Below, in pieces: positions 1-8,964 of a stretch of DNA of 64,000 nucleotides. This DNA comes from Sphingomonas sp. M1-B02 (GTDB lineage: Bacteria; Pseudomonadota; Alphaproteobacteria; Sphingomonadales; Sphingomonadaceae), in contig NZ_CP110679.1 in NCBI RefSeq assembly GCF_026167525.1, positions 868,001 through 932,000 of the forward strand, given 5' to 3'. Position numbers and translations under genes: made by a program. The notes below the pieces were generated by a model. That model was not told the DNA's origin. It was given only the letters and a program-made list of their open reading frames with translations, and did not search any database. Position 1 is the first letter of the stretch; each line of letters begins with the position of its first letter.

Positions 1-1001
1 GCAAGCGCGAAGGCGGCGACGCTCACGACCGCCACCGGCGCGGTCGCGAGAAGTAGCAGGCCTGCCACCGCCAGGCTGCACACCGCGATCGAAAGCTGCG
101 CCCGGAGCGAAGGGCCGCTGCGCCAGTGCGGTAGGACAAAGGCACCGATCAGGCTTCCGAGCGCGGCCCAGATATAGATGCCTGTCACGCTGCCTGCCCA
201 TCCCGTCACGCTATCGCTCCCGCTCTGATGCAGAAAGACAGGAAGCCAGTAGAGAAACACCCACCAGAGCTGATCGGTCAGTCCCTTGGCGGCGATCAGC
301 AGCCACGTGGCGGGCCTGCGGAGCACAGCATCGTCATGCCGCGCGATACCCGGCTCCGGCATGACCGGCGCTGGATCGGCGGGGGCGACCCGAAGCCACC
401 AGAGGACCCACAGCAGCCCCAGCCCACCCATGGCGAGCGCCGCCCACCGCCAGCCGAACGACCAGGCGAGCAGCGGGACCACCACCGGGCCGATCATCGC
501 GCCAAGGCTTGGCGCCATGTTAAAAAGTCCGAGTGCGAACGCCCGCCGTCGCGCGGGGGCGAGCCTGCCCAGCATCTTCAGTGCCGCCGGCGTACCGATC
601 GCTTCGGCACCGGTGAGCGAGACGCGGACGATCAGCATGGACTGCATGCCGGACGCCATCGCCTGCGCCGCGGTCAGCGCGCTCCAGGCTGCGACGCCCC
701 ATGCCAGGCAATGGCGTGCCGACACCTTGTCGGCGATCCAGCCCATCAAGGGCAAGCACAGTGCGGCGGATATCTGCGACGCCGCAGTGATCCGACTATA
801 GGTGCCGCCGGGCCAGCCGAACTCTTGATCGAGCAGCGGTTTGATCAAGCCCAGCATCTGGCGATCGATGTTGTTGAGCATGATTGCCGCGACGATCGCC
901 GCGATTACGCTAGCACCCGCGACGGGACCTCCAACGCGCCCTAGCCCCCTGCCCGCCCGCGGCGACGGCGCGCGCTTCGCTTCATCGCCAACATGGTCCA
1001 T
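1..1001 (-). CDS. MFS transporter, hexuronate (ExuT-like), 3' end cut by window edge
   Basis: The reading frame is open from an ATG at 1001 down to base 1 without a stop, so about 333 residues of a protein of roughly 420 are visible. Hydrophobic segments recur throughout, and the first helix carries NNIDRQMLGLIKPLLDQEFG, which closely matches the N-terminal signature of the ExuT/anion-cation symporter branch of the major facilitator family. Family members import hexuronates or related sugar acids by proton symport across the inner membrane. It is divergent from the GntR regulator gene at 1120, with a 118-base gap that should hold both promoters. Together with the sulfatase and glycosidase nearby it probably takes up the uronic acid released by them. 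The substrate is inferred; the family is clear. Confidence 0.85.
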   Translation of the reverse strand, partial: MDHVGDEAKRAPSPRAGRGLGRVGGPVAGASVIAAIVAAIMLNNIDRQMLGLIKPLLDQEFGWPGGTYSRITAASQISAALCLPLMGWIADKVSARHCLAWGVAAWSALTAAQAMASGMQSMLIVRVSLTGAEAIGTPAALKMLGRLAPARRRAFALGLFNMAPSLGAMIGPVVVPLLAWSFGWRWAALAMGGLGLLWVLWWLRVAPADPAPVMPEPGIARHDDAVLRRPATWLLIAAKGLTDQLWWVFLYWLPVFLHQSGSDSVTGWAGSVTGIYIWAALGSLIGAFVLPHWRSGPSLRAQLSIAVCSLAVAGLLLLATAPVAVVSVAAFAL

Positions 1002-1119
1002 GTGCGCCCCATAGGCTTGCAAACTAGCGCCGTCACCGTCCGCGGGCGTTGTTCATCGACGCCGTTTTCCGCTAGCAACGATGCCGCGCTCGGCGGCATG
1101 GCGCTAAACGGGAAAGAGC

Positions 1120-1857
1120 ATGAAGATGGCGACCAAGCCGATCGACGAATTGGATGGCGTAAGTCAGTTCGCCCAGACGCTGACTCGCAACCTGGTGGAT
1201 ACGGTTGGCGCAGCGATCGTTCGCGGCGAATATGAAGGGCAGCCTTTCCCGACCGAGGCGGAACTGAGCAAGACGCACGGCATCAGCCGCTCGGTGACGC
1301 GCGAAGCCATCAAGATGGTCACCGCCAAGGGGTTACTGATCGCGCGCCCGAAAGTCGGGACCTTCGTCCAGCCAGAGGAAAGCTGGAACCTGTTCGACGT
1401 CGATGTCCTGCGCTGGCTGATGGAACAGAAATTGTCCAACGCCTTGCTACGCGAGTTCAACGAATTGCGCATGACGGTCGAGCCCCACGCCGCGGCCCTG
1501 GCAGCGCGCCGCGCTACCCCTGCGCAGGTTACGGCGATCGGGTTGGGCCTCACCCACATGCGCGAAGCCGCCGAGGGAAATGGCAATCCGCTGAGCGCGG
1601 ACATCGATTTCCACGTCGCGGTGCTCCGCGCGTCCGGCAATCCGTTTCTGTCCCAATTCCGGGAAATCGTGACGATCGCTTTGCGAACCTCGATCCGAGT
1701 GACCAATCAGCAGGCGGGTGGCAAGGCGTGCATCGGCGACCATGAAGCGGTCTACATGGCCATCGCTGCCGGGAAGCCTGAACTGGCCAGAGAAGCCATG
1801 GCCAAGCTGATCGGCGACGTGCTCGATTTCATCAACCGCTCGCCGGCCCGAGACTGA
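1120..1857 (+). CDS. FadR-subfamily GntR transcriptional regulator
   Basis: This 245-residue protein has an N-terminal winged helix (about residues 20-85, with FPTEAELSKTHGISRSVTRE as the recognition region) and a C-terminal all-helical FCD effector domain (about 95-235). The stretch SWNLFDVDVLRWLME after the HTH is typical of the DgoR/ExuR-like branch that senses sugar acids. The start at 1120 is preceded by GGGAAAGAGC, an acceptable ribosome binding site; an in-frame second Met lies two codons on. It is divergent from the ExuT-like carrier, and the sulfatase, receptor and GH2 genes follow. It is probably the local repressor, released by a uronate or aldonate. The paired sites at 6409 and 6531 fit the general TNGTNNNACNA form of FCD-regulator operators, but direct binding is inferred. 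Confidence 0.88.
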   Translation: MKMATKPIDELDGVSQFAQTLTRNLVDTVGAAIVRGEYEGQPFPTEAELSKTHGISRSVTREAIKMVTAKGLLIARPKVGTFVQPEESWNLFDVDVLRWLMEQKLSNALLREFNELRMTVEPHAAALAARRATPAQVTAIGLGLTHMREAAEGNGNPLSADIDFHVAVLRASGNPFLSQFREIVTIALRTSIRVTNQQAGGKACIGDHEAVYMAIAAGKPELAREAMAKLIGDVLDFINRSPARD

Positions 1858-1880
1858 ATATCGTCAGATAAGCCTTGGCG

Positions 1881-3458
1881 TCAGCGGCGAGACGCTTGCG
1901 ATGCCTTTACCGATACAGGCTTGGGCTGCGCATCGAGAAATGCGTCGAGCTGCGCCTTCATTTGCGGTGCTTCGCTGGCGATATTGCGGGTCTCGAGCGG
2001 ATCCTCGACCATGTCGTACAACTCATAGGCGCGTTCGCCGGTCTGCTCCCGGGTCCAGCGGACCAGACGGTATCGCTCGGTGCGGATCGCCTGGCCGATG
2101 CGGCCGCCTGGCCGGCCATAAGCGTGATAGGCATATCCGCGCACGCGCTTGGCCGGATCCTGCAGCACGGGCGTTAGATCGATACCGTCAATGGGCTGCG
2201 GTCCAGTCGGCTTCGACAGTCCCGCCAGCCTGGCAAGGGTCGGATAGATATCTACCGTCTCGGCCGGCTGTGCCGTCGTCTTGCCGACGCTGACGCCCGG
2301 TCCGGCAAACAACAGCGGCAGGTGCGTAGCCTGTTCGTAATTGGTGTGCTTGGTCCACATTGCGTGGTCGCCAAGATGATAGCCATGATCGCCCCACAGG
2401 ACGACGATCGTATTCTTCGCAAGCCCCGAACGGTCGAGCTCGTCGAGCAGCTTGCCGATCTGCGCGTCGACATAGCTTACCCCGGCATAATAGCCGTGGA
2501 TCAGCGTGCGCTTCAGCGCCTCGGGATAGTCCGCCTCGCGCACCTTGTCGTCGATTGGGGCGTAGGCGTTGATCTCGCCGCCTACCTTGCCGGCGAAGGA
2601 CGGCGCTCCCTCGGGCATTCGCTCGAAGCTCGGCATCGGCAGCTTGGCGCGGTCATATTTGTCCCAGTATTTTTTGGGCACCGAGAAAGGCAGATGCGGC
2701 CGCGCGAAGCCGACCGCGAGGAAGAAGGGCTGGCCGCTTGCCTTCAGCTCGTCCATCCGCGCCACCGCCTTTGCAGCGACGCGGCCATCGGCATAGGCTT
2801 CGTCGGGCACGTGGGGCGATTCCCATGCGACGCCGCGCTTGAGCGTGCGGGCATATTCCCAAACGTCGCCGCTGGGTATTTCGAACTCGTTGAACAGCGC
2901 CGCCTCGCGCGTTTTTCCCGCTGCCTTGCCCTCGGGCGAGACATATTCGATCACATGATCCTTATAGGGCGGCGCCGACCAGCTTTGCGGATCCCCCACG
3001 GTATTGTGACCGATGTGAAACGTCTTGCCCAGGCTCTCGGCACGATATCCGTTCGCCATGAAATATTGCGGTAGGGTCACGGCATTCGGCAAATACTCGC
3101 GCAGGTTCTGGCCGAAATCATAGATGCCGGTGGAGGTGGATCGCGCCCCCGTCATCAGGTTCATCCGGCTTGGTGCGCACACTGCCTGATTGGCATAAGC
3201 CAGGTTGAACTGCGTGCCGCGCGCTGCCAGCCGATCGATGTTGGGGGTCACCGCGATCGAATCGCCATAGGCATGGATCGCGGGCTTCAGATCATCGACC
3301 AGGATCAGCAATATGTTCGGCCGCGACGCCTGCGTCCGGGCAGGCGGCGCAAGAGCCCGCGGCGCTATGCCCCCCGCCGTCGTGCAGGCGGAGGACAGCA
3401 ACAGCGAGGTCAGCGCGCAGACCGCGCCGACCGCCCTGCTTTTGCGCTGCATGTTCAT
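1881..3458 (-). CDS. sulfatase lipoprotein (iduronate-2-sulfatase-like)
   Basis: This 525-residue type I sulfatase has a lipoprotein signal ending in LLSSAC (Cys25), so it should be anchored in the periplasm or outer membrane. The mature part opens with NILLILVDDLK, whose two Asp residues bind the metal. It then shows CAPSR at residues 94-98, the CxPSR motif whose Cys is converted to formylglycine. Overall order and length resemble iduronate-2-sulfatase-like enzymes, which remove sulfate esters from glycans. No formylglycine-generating enzyme is seen in this window, so it must be encoded elsewhere. The ATG at 3458 has AGGAG upstream; a second Met two codons on is possible. It lies 11 bases downstream of the TonB receptor on the same strand, so the two are probably one transcript. 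The exact sulfated sugar is unknown. Confidence 0.9.
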   Translation of the reverse strand: MNMQRKSRAVGAVCALTSLLLSSACTTAGGIAPRALAPPARTQASRPNILLILVDDLKPAIHAYGDSIAVTPNIDRLAARGTQFNLAYANQAVCAPSRMNLMTGARSTSTGIYDFGQNLREYLPNAVTLPQYFMANGYRAESLGKTFHIGHNTVGDPQSWSAPPYKDHVIEYVSPEGKAAGKTREAALFNEFEIPSGDVWEYARTLKRGVAWESPHVPDEAYADGRVAAKAVARMDELKASGQPFFLAVGFARPHLPFSVPKKYWDKYDRAKLPMPSFERMPEGAPSFAGKVGGEINAYAPIDDKVREADYPEALKRTLIHGYYAGVSYVDAQIGKLLDELDRSGLAKNTIVVLWGDHGYHLGDHAMWTKHTNYEQATHLPLLFAGPGVSVGKTTAQPAETVDIYPTLARLAGLSKPTGPQPIDGIDLTPVLQDPAKRVRGYAYHAYGRPGGRIGQAIRTERYRLVRWTREQTGERAYELYDMVEDPLETRNIASEAPQMKAQLDAFLDAQPKPVSVKASQASRR

Positions 3459-3469
3459 GGTCTCACTCC

Positions 3470-6313
3470 TCAGAACAGGCCACGGAACCCGAGTACGAAG
3501 CGACGATCCGCCGCGCGATACTGGCCGATCGGCCCGTCGGCAAAGATCGCCCGTTCGATGCTGGGCGCATTGGTCAGGTTGATCCCCGAGAGCGTGACCG
3601 CAAATTTCGGGTTCACGTCATAGGAGATGCTGGCATTCACCTGGGCACGATCGTCCTGATACCAGGGCAGATTGTTGCTGAGATCGGTCGCTTCTGTGCG
3701 CAGGAACGGATCTCGGCTAGTGTAGCGGACGCGCGCGCTGATCCCGTATTTTTCATAGAACAACGTGATGTTGTAATTGTTTCTGGAAAGGTCGCGCAGC
3801 GGCAGCTCGAACTGCACCGGAGCGCCGCCGCCGGACACGATCCCCGGCACCGTGAAGGTCGCGTCCCGGTCTCCTTCCTGGAAGGTATAATTGGCGATGA
3901 TGCCGAACCCGTCGAGGAAGCCGGGCAGATAGGTGAAGCTGTGCTGGAAGGCGACCTCAACGCCTTTGAGCGTTGCGCTGCCGGCATTCTGCGGCTGGTT
4001 CGTGCCGACGCAGACGCCTCGATTGCCGGTCAGATCGACCGCCACGGGATTGAAGATGCCCGTCGCGCAATTGTTCGGATCGAAGCGGCTGCCCGCCGGA
4101 TTGATCAGCGTCGGTGCGATCGAGACCGTCGTCACCAGATCCTGATACTTCTTGTAGAAGCCGCCGACCGAGAAGAGGCTGTTTCGATCGAAATACCATT
4201 CCACCGCCGCATCGAACTGATCGACGGTCTGGGGACGCAGATCGGGATTGCCGGTGCCGACATAGACGTCGCCGACCAAGGGAAAGTTCACCGAGGGCGA
4301 GAGCTGGGCAAAATCGGGCCTGCGCATCGAGCGGCCATAGGAGGCGCGAAGCGCGACATCGCGCATCGGCTCCAGCGTCAGCATCGCGCTGGGCAGCCAG
4401 AAGCGATAGCGGCCCTCCTGCGTCACGGCGCTCACCACGCCGCTGCTGATCGCGTTGCCGATCGTCGTCTGGTCGGTCTGCACATAGCGAACGCCGGCAT
4501 TGCCGCGCAGCCCCATGCCGCCGATCTCGGTCTCGATATTGACCCGGGCATAAGCGGCGAGCGAGCGCTCCTCGACGCGGAAGGCTGCCGCCGCGTCGAG
4601 CGGCGCTTCGGGCAACAGCCTGAACGCCGCACGCGTCTCAGCCGGGTTGAGCGTCACCGACGCGGGTGCGACGAAGCCGCCGAAATATTGACGCCCCGTA
4701 TCCGCGAACACGTCATCGGGCGCGAGCGAGAATAGATTGGGCCGCGCCGCCGCGGTGAAGCCTGGGAACGTCGCCGACGCCTGGGTGTAACGATCGCGCA
4801 CGGAGTCGGTCTGGTTCAGTCGAATGCCGGCCTGGATCGACTGGATCGGGCCCAGCCCCGCCTTCCATTCGAGATCGAGCCGCTGCGCGTTCTCGGTGTT
4901 GCGAAACTTGGTCTCGTTATCGCGCGCGATGAACGCCTGATAATAAGCCGGATTGGCGATGTTGGCGGAAAGCGGGCTCGAACGGTCGGGCGCGAAGAAG
5001 AGCTCGTCGTCGGTCAGGTCGAAGAAGACCGGCGGACTGATTTTGCCGCGCTCGTTGCCGAAATTGGGGCTGGCGGGATCGCTATATTGCGCGACGATCT
5101 CGAGTCCGGCTTCGCGGCTGGTCGAGCCCGCGCGGCTCACTTCGAACTTCGCGACCAGGTCGCCCATCGACCATTCGCCACCACCGGCGGCCAGATAGGT
5201 CTCCGTGAAGCGCGCCGGGCTGTTATTCCGCGGGCGCAATCGCGTGTCGGCGATCAGTCCGCTCATCATCTGGCGATAGGTGAAGCCACTCGACGTGCGT
5301 TGCTGGATGTCGGCCTGCGCGAGATAGGGAAGCTCGGAAATGTCGTTCGGCTGGTGGAAGAAGACGCCATATTCGCTGCCCGTCACCGACTGGTCGATAT
5401 AGGTACCGTCGACGAACAGCTTCAGGTTCGGCGTCGGCTGCCATTCGGCCGATCCGGTCAGCGATTTATTCTCGCGCTCGCGCACGGTCATGAACTGCTG
5501 CGCATAATTGGGGCGCAGATAGGGGTCCGGGGTTCCATCGCCGGTAAGATCGACATTGGTGCGCGCGGCATAGCGAACGTTAAGCGCATCTTCGCGGACG
5601 GTCTGGTTGCTATAGCCGCCTGAGAGCACCACCCCGATCTCGCCAATCCCAGTGTCGAAACTCTTGCCGAATACGGCCGAGATGCGCGGATTGAAGCTGT
5701 TGGAATATTCGGCATATTCCATCTCGGCGCGGATTGAGGCGATCGGGGCCTTCAGGCCCAGACCGCGATAGGTGCGCAGGTCGACAATGCCGCCCACCGA
5801 TCCTTCGAGCTGGTCTGCGGTCGCCACCTTGGTGACGACCACCGAGGCGATCAGCTCTGCGGGCACGTCGCCAAAACTCACGCCGCCACGCGCGTCGCCC
5901 GCCGGTGTCGTTGCGCGACCGTTGATCAATACCAGATTCTGCGAGGAGCCACGGATCGAGACGTTGCTGCCAACCCCCTGCGCGCGATCGACCTGGATGC
6001 CGGAAATGTTCTCGAGGACGTCGGCAAGGTTCTGATCGGGCAGCTTGCCGACGTCTTCGGCGTTGATGACATCGACAATGTTGGTGGAACTGCGCTTTTC
6101 GTTGAGCGCCGCCGCAAGGCTGCCGCGAATACCGGTGACGACAATATCGTCCGCTGTGCCATCGAGACCTGCCTGATCCTGCGGCACATCGAGCTGGGCG
6201 GGGTCCGAAGCAGAAACTTGCGCAAATGCCGCCGCTGGGAGAAGTAGTGCGAGGCTGGCCGTTCCACACAACGCCAAAGCCCGAAACCCAACCGTGGTGC
6301 CGAAAGTCCCCAT
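3470..6313 (-). CDS. TonB-dependent receptor
   Basis: This outer-membrane receptor of 947 residues has a signal peptide (about residues 1-31, ending AAAFAQ), a TonB-box-like DDIVVTGIRGSL, a plug domain with LPDQNLADVLENISGIQVDR, and a long C-terminal beta-barrel ending in the aromatic terminus GLF. It lacks an N-terminal STN signalling domain, so it should act as a transporter rather than a transducer. The frame is open further upstream, but the ATG at 6313 was chosen because GGAGAGGGAAT sits just before it and the signal peptide starts there. It is followed closely by the sulfatase and is divergent from the GH2 gene. That suggests import of an oligosaccharide that the sulfatase and glycosidase then process. 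Receptors of this type do occur with siderophores too, but the neighbours argue for glycan. Confidence 0.93.
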   Translation of the reverse strand: MGTFGTTVGFRALALCGTASLALLLPAAAFAQVSASDPAQLDVPQDQAGLDGTADDIVVTGIRGSLAAALNEKRSSTNIVDVINAEDVGKLPDQNLADVLENISGIQVDRAQGVGSNVSIRGSSQNLVLINGRATTPAGDARGGVSFGDVPAELIASVVVTKVATADQLEGSVGGIVDLRTYRGLGLKAPIASIRAEMEYAEYSNSFNPRISAVFGKSFDTGIGEIGVVLSGGYSNQTVREDALNVRYAARTNVDLTGDGTPDPYLRPNYAQQFMTVRERENKSLTGSAEWQPTPNLKLFVDGTYIDQSVTGSEYGVFFHQPNDISELPYLAQADIQQRTSSGFTYRQMMSGLIADTRLRPRNNSPARFTETYLAAGGGEWSMGDLVAKFEVSRAGSTSREAGLEIVAQYSDPASPNFGNERGKISPPVFFDLTDDELFFAPDRSSPLSANIANPAYYQAFIARDNETKFRNTENAQRLDLEWKAGLGPIQSIQAGIRLNQTDSVRDRYTQASATFPGFTAAARPNLFSLAPDDVFADTGRQYFGGFVAPASVTLNPAETRAAFRLLPEAPLDAAAAFRVEERSLAAYARVNIETEIGGMGLRGNAGVRYVQTDQTTIGNAISSGVVSAVTQEGRYRFWLPSAMLTLEPMRDVALRASYGRSMRRPDFAQLSPSVNFPLVGDVYVGTGNPDLRPQTVDQFDAAVEWYFDRNSLFSVGGFYKKYQDLVTTVSIAPTLINPAGSRFDPNNCATGIFNPVAVDLTGNRGVCVGTNQPQNAGSATLKGVEVAFQHSFTYLPGFLDGFGIIANYTFQEGDRDATFTVPGIVSGGGAPVQFELPLRDLSRNNYNITLFYEKYGISARVRYTSRDPFLRTEATDLSNNLPWYQDDRAQVNASISYDVNPKFAVTLSGINLTNAPSIERAIFADGPIGQYRAADRRFVLGFRGLF

Positions 6314-6408
6314 ATTCCCTCTCCAGATCGTGACAATGCGCCGCGGCCGGCGTCTTGGCGAAACCGCCATTCGCCGCCTCTCTACATCGATACAGCCCTT
6401 GTCAACTG

Positions 6409-6420
6409 TAGTATGATAAA
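6409..6420. promoter_or_regulatory. putative operator, TAGTATGATAAA copy 1
   Basis: TAGTATGATAA is an imperfect 11-base dyad. It recurs almost exactly 120 bases to the right, in the same 324-base divergent gap between the TonB receptor (ATG at 6313) and the GH2 gene (ATG at 6638). A consensus-like TTGACA on the minus strand at 6405-6400 directly abuts this copy, so a bound repressor could block the receptor promoter. The FadR-type regulator at 1120 is the natural candidate to bind here. This is inference from position and symmetry. Confidence 0.45.
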
Positions 6421-6528
6421 TAGGCTTTGCCGCGGCCCGGCCTAGGAGCCATGAGCTAGGCGACCCTGCTAGCAACCCTTGGAAACCTGCCATTCGCCAG
6501 CACAGCAACGCTCCGCGCGAACCATATC

Positions 6529-6541
6529 TTGTATGATAACC
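6529..6541. promoter_or_regulatory. putative operator, TTGTATGATAACC copy 2
   Basis: This second copy of the T(A/T)GTATGATAA element lies about 100 bases upstream of the GH2 start. It contains TATGAT, which could itself serve as a -10 hexamer on the plus strand, so operator and promoter may overlap. The rest of the gap between 6314 and 6637 shows no open frame with a plausible start and ribosome binding site. Confidence 0.45.
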
Positions 6542-6637
6542 AACTGTCTGTCTCCGAGCCCGCTTGCGATTAAATCAATTTGTCTTATAGATAGGACAAG
6601 CCGCAACGAGATCGGTCGGACACGCTGGGGAGGATAT

Positions 6638-8602
6638 ATGGCCAGGTATTTGCTGCATTCGTTGTTCTTGATATCGGCTGCCATTCCGGCCGGAGCGATT
6701 GCGCAACCCGGCCCTACCGCCCCGCAAAACGACAGGGTCTATACGAGTGACCTGATCACGCGCTGGGGCAAACGCGTTACCGCCGAAAATGCCTGGCGGA
6801 GCTATCCGCGACCCCAGTTGAAGCGCGATCAATGGATCAACCTCAACGGCAAATGGGATTATGCCATCCGCCCGAAAGCCGCGGGGCGGCCCGAAGCGAT
6901 GGACGGCCAGATCCTGGTGCCCTTCGCCGTCGAATCCAAGCTGTCCGGCGTCGCGCGCAAGGTCTCTCCCGACGACCGCCTCTGGTACCGCCGCAGCTTC
7001 GAGGTCCCCGCCGCCTGGAACGGCCAGCGCGTGATGCTGAACTTCGGTGCGGTCGATTTCGAAGCGCATGTGATGGTCAACGGCGCGATGGTAGGTTCGC
7101 ATCGCGGTGGATCGGACACGTTCGCTTTCGACGTCACCGAATATCTGAAACCCGGACAGAATGAGCTGGTGGTACAGGTCACCGATCCCACATCGGACGG
7201 CGCGCAACCGCGGGGCAAGCAGACGCTAAAGCCCAACAGCATCTGGTACACACCGGTGAGCGGCATCTGGCAGACCGTCTGGCTCGAACCCGTGCCCGAT
7301 CTGCACATTATCGACGCCAAGATCACCCCGAACATCGACGCGGGCACGCTTGCCGTCGACGTGGCGCTCAATCGCAGCGCGAGCGACGAGGATGCCGTGC
7401 GCATCACGGCCTCCTCGGCCGGCCGCAAGATCTCGAGCGTGGTGGTGCGCGGCAATCGACCCGCTTCGCTGTCGGTGCCCAATGCGCGGCTCTGGTCGCC
7501 CGACGATCCCTTCCTTTACGACCTGAAGATCGAGCTCGTGAAGGTGCGCAACCCGATGCCCACCATGCCCGACAAGAGCCCGCACCGCACGCGCGGCGAC
7601 ATGATGCTCAACGGACGGGAAGCGCAGCTCTACACCAGCGCCCAGGTCCAGGGCCGTGCCCGCGATACCGTCGACAGCTATTTCGCCATGCGCAAGAGTT
7701 CGATCGGCCCCGGCACCGTGACGGGTCAGCCCCCTTTGCTGCTCAACAACAAGCCGGTTTTCCAGAACGGCACGCTCGATCAGGGCTGGTGGCCCGACGG
7801 TTTGCTGACCCCGCCGTCCGAAGAGGCGATCCGCTTCGAAATCGACTTCCTCAAGAAAGCCGGCTTCAACATGTTGCGCAAGCATATCAAGGTCGAGCCG
7901 GCCCAATATTATTATGAGGCCGACCGGATGGGCATCCTGATCTGGCAGGACATGCCGTCGGGCGAGGAGGATGAAAGCCTCGACCAGTTCATTCGCCCGA
8001 AATCGACCTCCGAGGCAGTGATGCCGCAATCGGTGACCGACGAATTCGAATATGAGCTGCTGCGCATGATCAGCGACTTGCGCAACCATCCTTCGATCGT
8101 CAGCTGGGTGGTAAACAACGAAGGGTGGGGCCAATATGCGTCCACCCGCCTCGGCAAGATGGTGAAGGACCTGGACCCGAGCCGCGTCGTCAACAAGGTC
8201 AGCGGCTGGCTCGATACGGGAGACGCCGGATCGGACGTATTCGACATCCACACCTACGAAGATGTCCCCAACGCCCCCATCTATCAGCCCCACCGTGCGA
8301 TCGTGCTCGGCGAGTTCGGCGGCATCGGCCTACCGGTCGAGGGTCATCTATGGTTCTCGGACAAACGTAATTGGGGCTATCAGGCCGCAAAGGACAAAGC
8401 GGACTATGCCGCACGCTATAAGCGCAAATATGACGAAGTGATCCGCCAGGCGCGCGACCTGGGCCTCAGCGCTGCGGTCTACACCCAGACCAGCGACGTT
8501 GAGGGCGAAATAAACGGCCTGCTCACCTATGATCGCGAGGTTAGCAAGATCCCGATCGAAGACTATAACAGGATGCACGCGCCGCTTTTTTCGAAGAAGT
8601 AG
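6638..8602 (+). CDS. glycoside hydrolase family 2 protein (beta-galactosidase/beta-glucuronidase type), secreted
   Basis: This 654-residue exo-glycosidase has a signal peptide (MARYLLHSLFLISAAIPAGA) and the GH2 order of sugar-binding jelly roll (about 60-190), immunoglobulin-like domain (about 200-300) and TIM barrel. The acid/base is Glu495 in VVNNEGWG and the nucleophile is Glu559 in VLGEFGG, so both catalytic residues are present. The frame is open 53 codons upstream, but ATG 6638 follows GGGGAGGATAT, a strong ribosome binding site, and begins the signal peptide. GH2 enzymes cleave non-reducing beta-galactosides, beta-glucuronides or beta-mannosides. The uronate-type carrier next door makes a beta-glucuronidase-like role attractive. 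It is divergent from the receptor-sulfatase pair and shares their regulatory gap. Activity is not fixed by the sequence. Confidence 0.9.
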   Translation: MARYLLHSLFLISAAIPAGAIAQPGPTAPQNDRVYTSDLITRWGKRVTAENAWRSYPRPQLKRDQWINLNGKWDYAIRPKAAGRPEAMDGQILVPFAVESKLSGVARKVSPDDRLWYRRSFEVPAAWNGQRVMLNFGAVDFEAHVMVNGAMVGSHRGGSDTFAFDVTEYLKPGQNELVVQVTDPTSDGAQPRGKQTLKPNSIWYTPVSGIWQTVWLEPVPDLHIIDAKITPNIDAGTLAVDVALNRSASDEDAVRITASSAGRKISSVVVRGNRPASLSVPNARLWSPDDPFLYDLKIELVKVRNPMPTMPDKSPHRTRGDMMLNGREAQLYTSAQVQGRARDTVDSYFAMRKSSIGPGTVTGQPPLLLNNKPVFQNGTLDQGWWPDGLLTPPSEEAIRFEIDFLKKAGFNMLRKHIKVEPAQYYYEADRMGILIWQDMPSGEEDESLDQFIRPKSTSEAVMPQSVTDEFEYELLRMISDLRNHPSIVSWVVNNEGWGQYASTRLGKMVKDLDPSRVVNKVSGWLDTGDAGSDVFDIHTYEDVPNAPIYQPHRAIVLGEFGGIGLPVEGHLWFSDKRNWGYQAAKDKADYAARYKRKYDEVIRQARDLGLSAAVYTQTSDVEGEINGLLTYDREVSKIPIEDYNRMHAPLFSKK

Positions 8603-8964
8603 TAGCAACTGCAGGGAGCTTTGCCCAACCGGTACGAAAGAGCGACGGCTTGTATCCGTCGATAACGTATCGCGGGCAGACCGGGCGAATGACCGAGATC
8701 GGGGCAAATCAGCCCTTCCAGGTCGTCATGGTAGCTACAATCAATTGTAAGTGAGGAGCTACAAGGATCCGGTGCTCGGCTCGCGGACTGCGGTCATGTG
8801 GCCCGCAAGCCGGGGCGCGCCAGCGCCGAGCAGGACGCCTGCTTGTGGACAGGCGCGGAACCGCGGGGATGCAGCCTCGTTCGCTTAATTGCGGGGCCAC
8901 AATTCTGGGCGTATCGCGCTTCTCGCGGGAGGGTAAAGTCGCGCCAAAAAGTCCCTACTGCGGC
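8603..8964. other. intergenic region, no gene seen
   Basis: These 362 bases separate the GH2 gene from the oxidase cluster. The only structure I notice is the palindrome ACAATCAATTGT at 8737-8748, flanked by GTAGCT (8731) and AGCTAC (8758), which could be a promoter operator or weak hairpin for the cluster on the right. No tRNA-like fold and no frame with a good start is visible. Confidence 0.4.
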
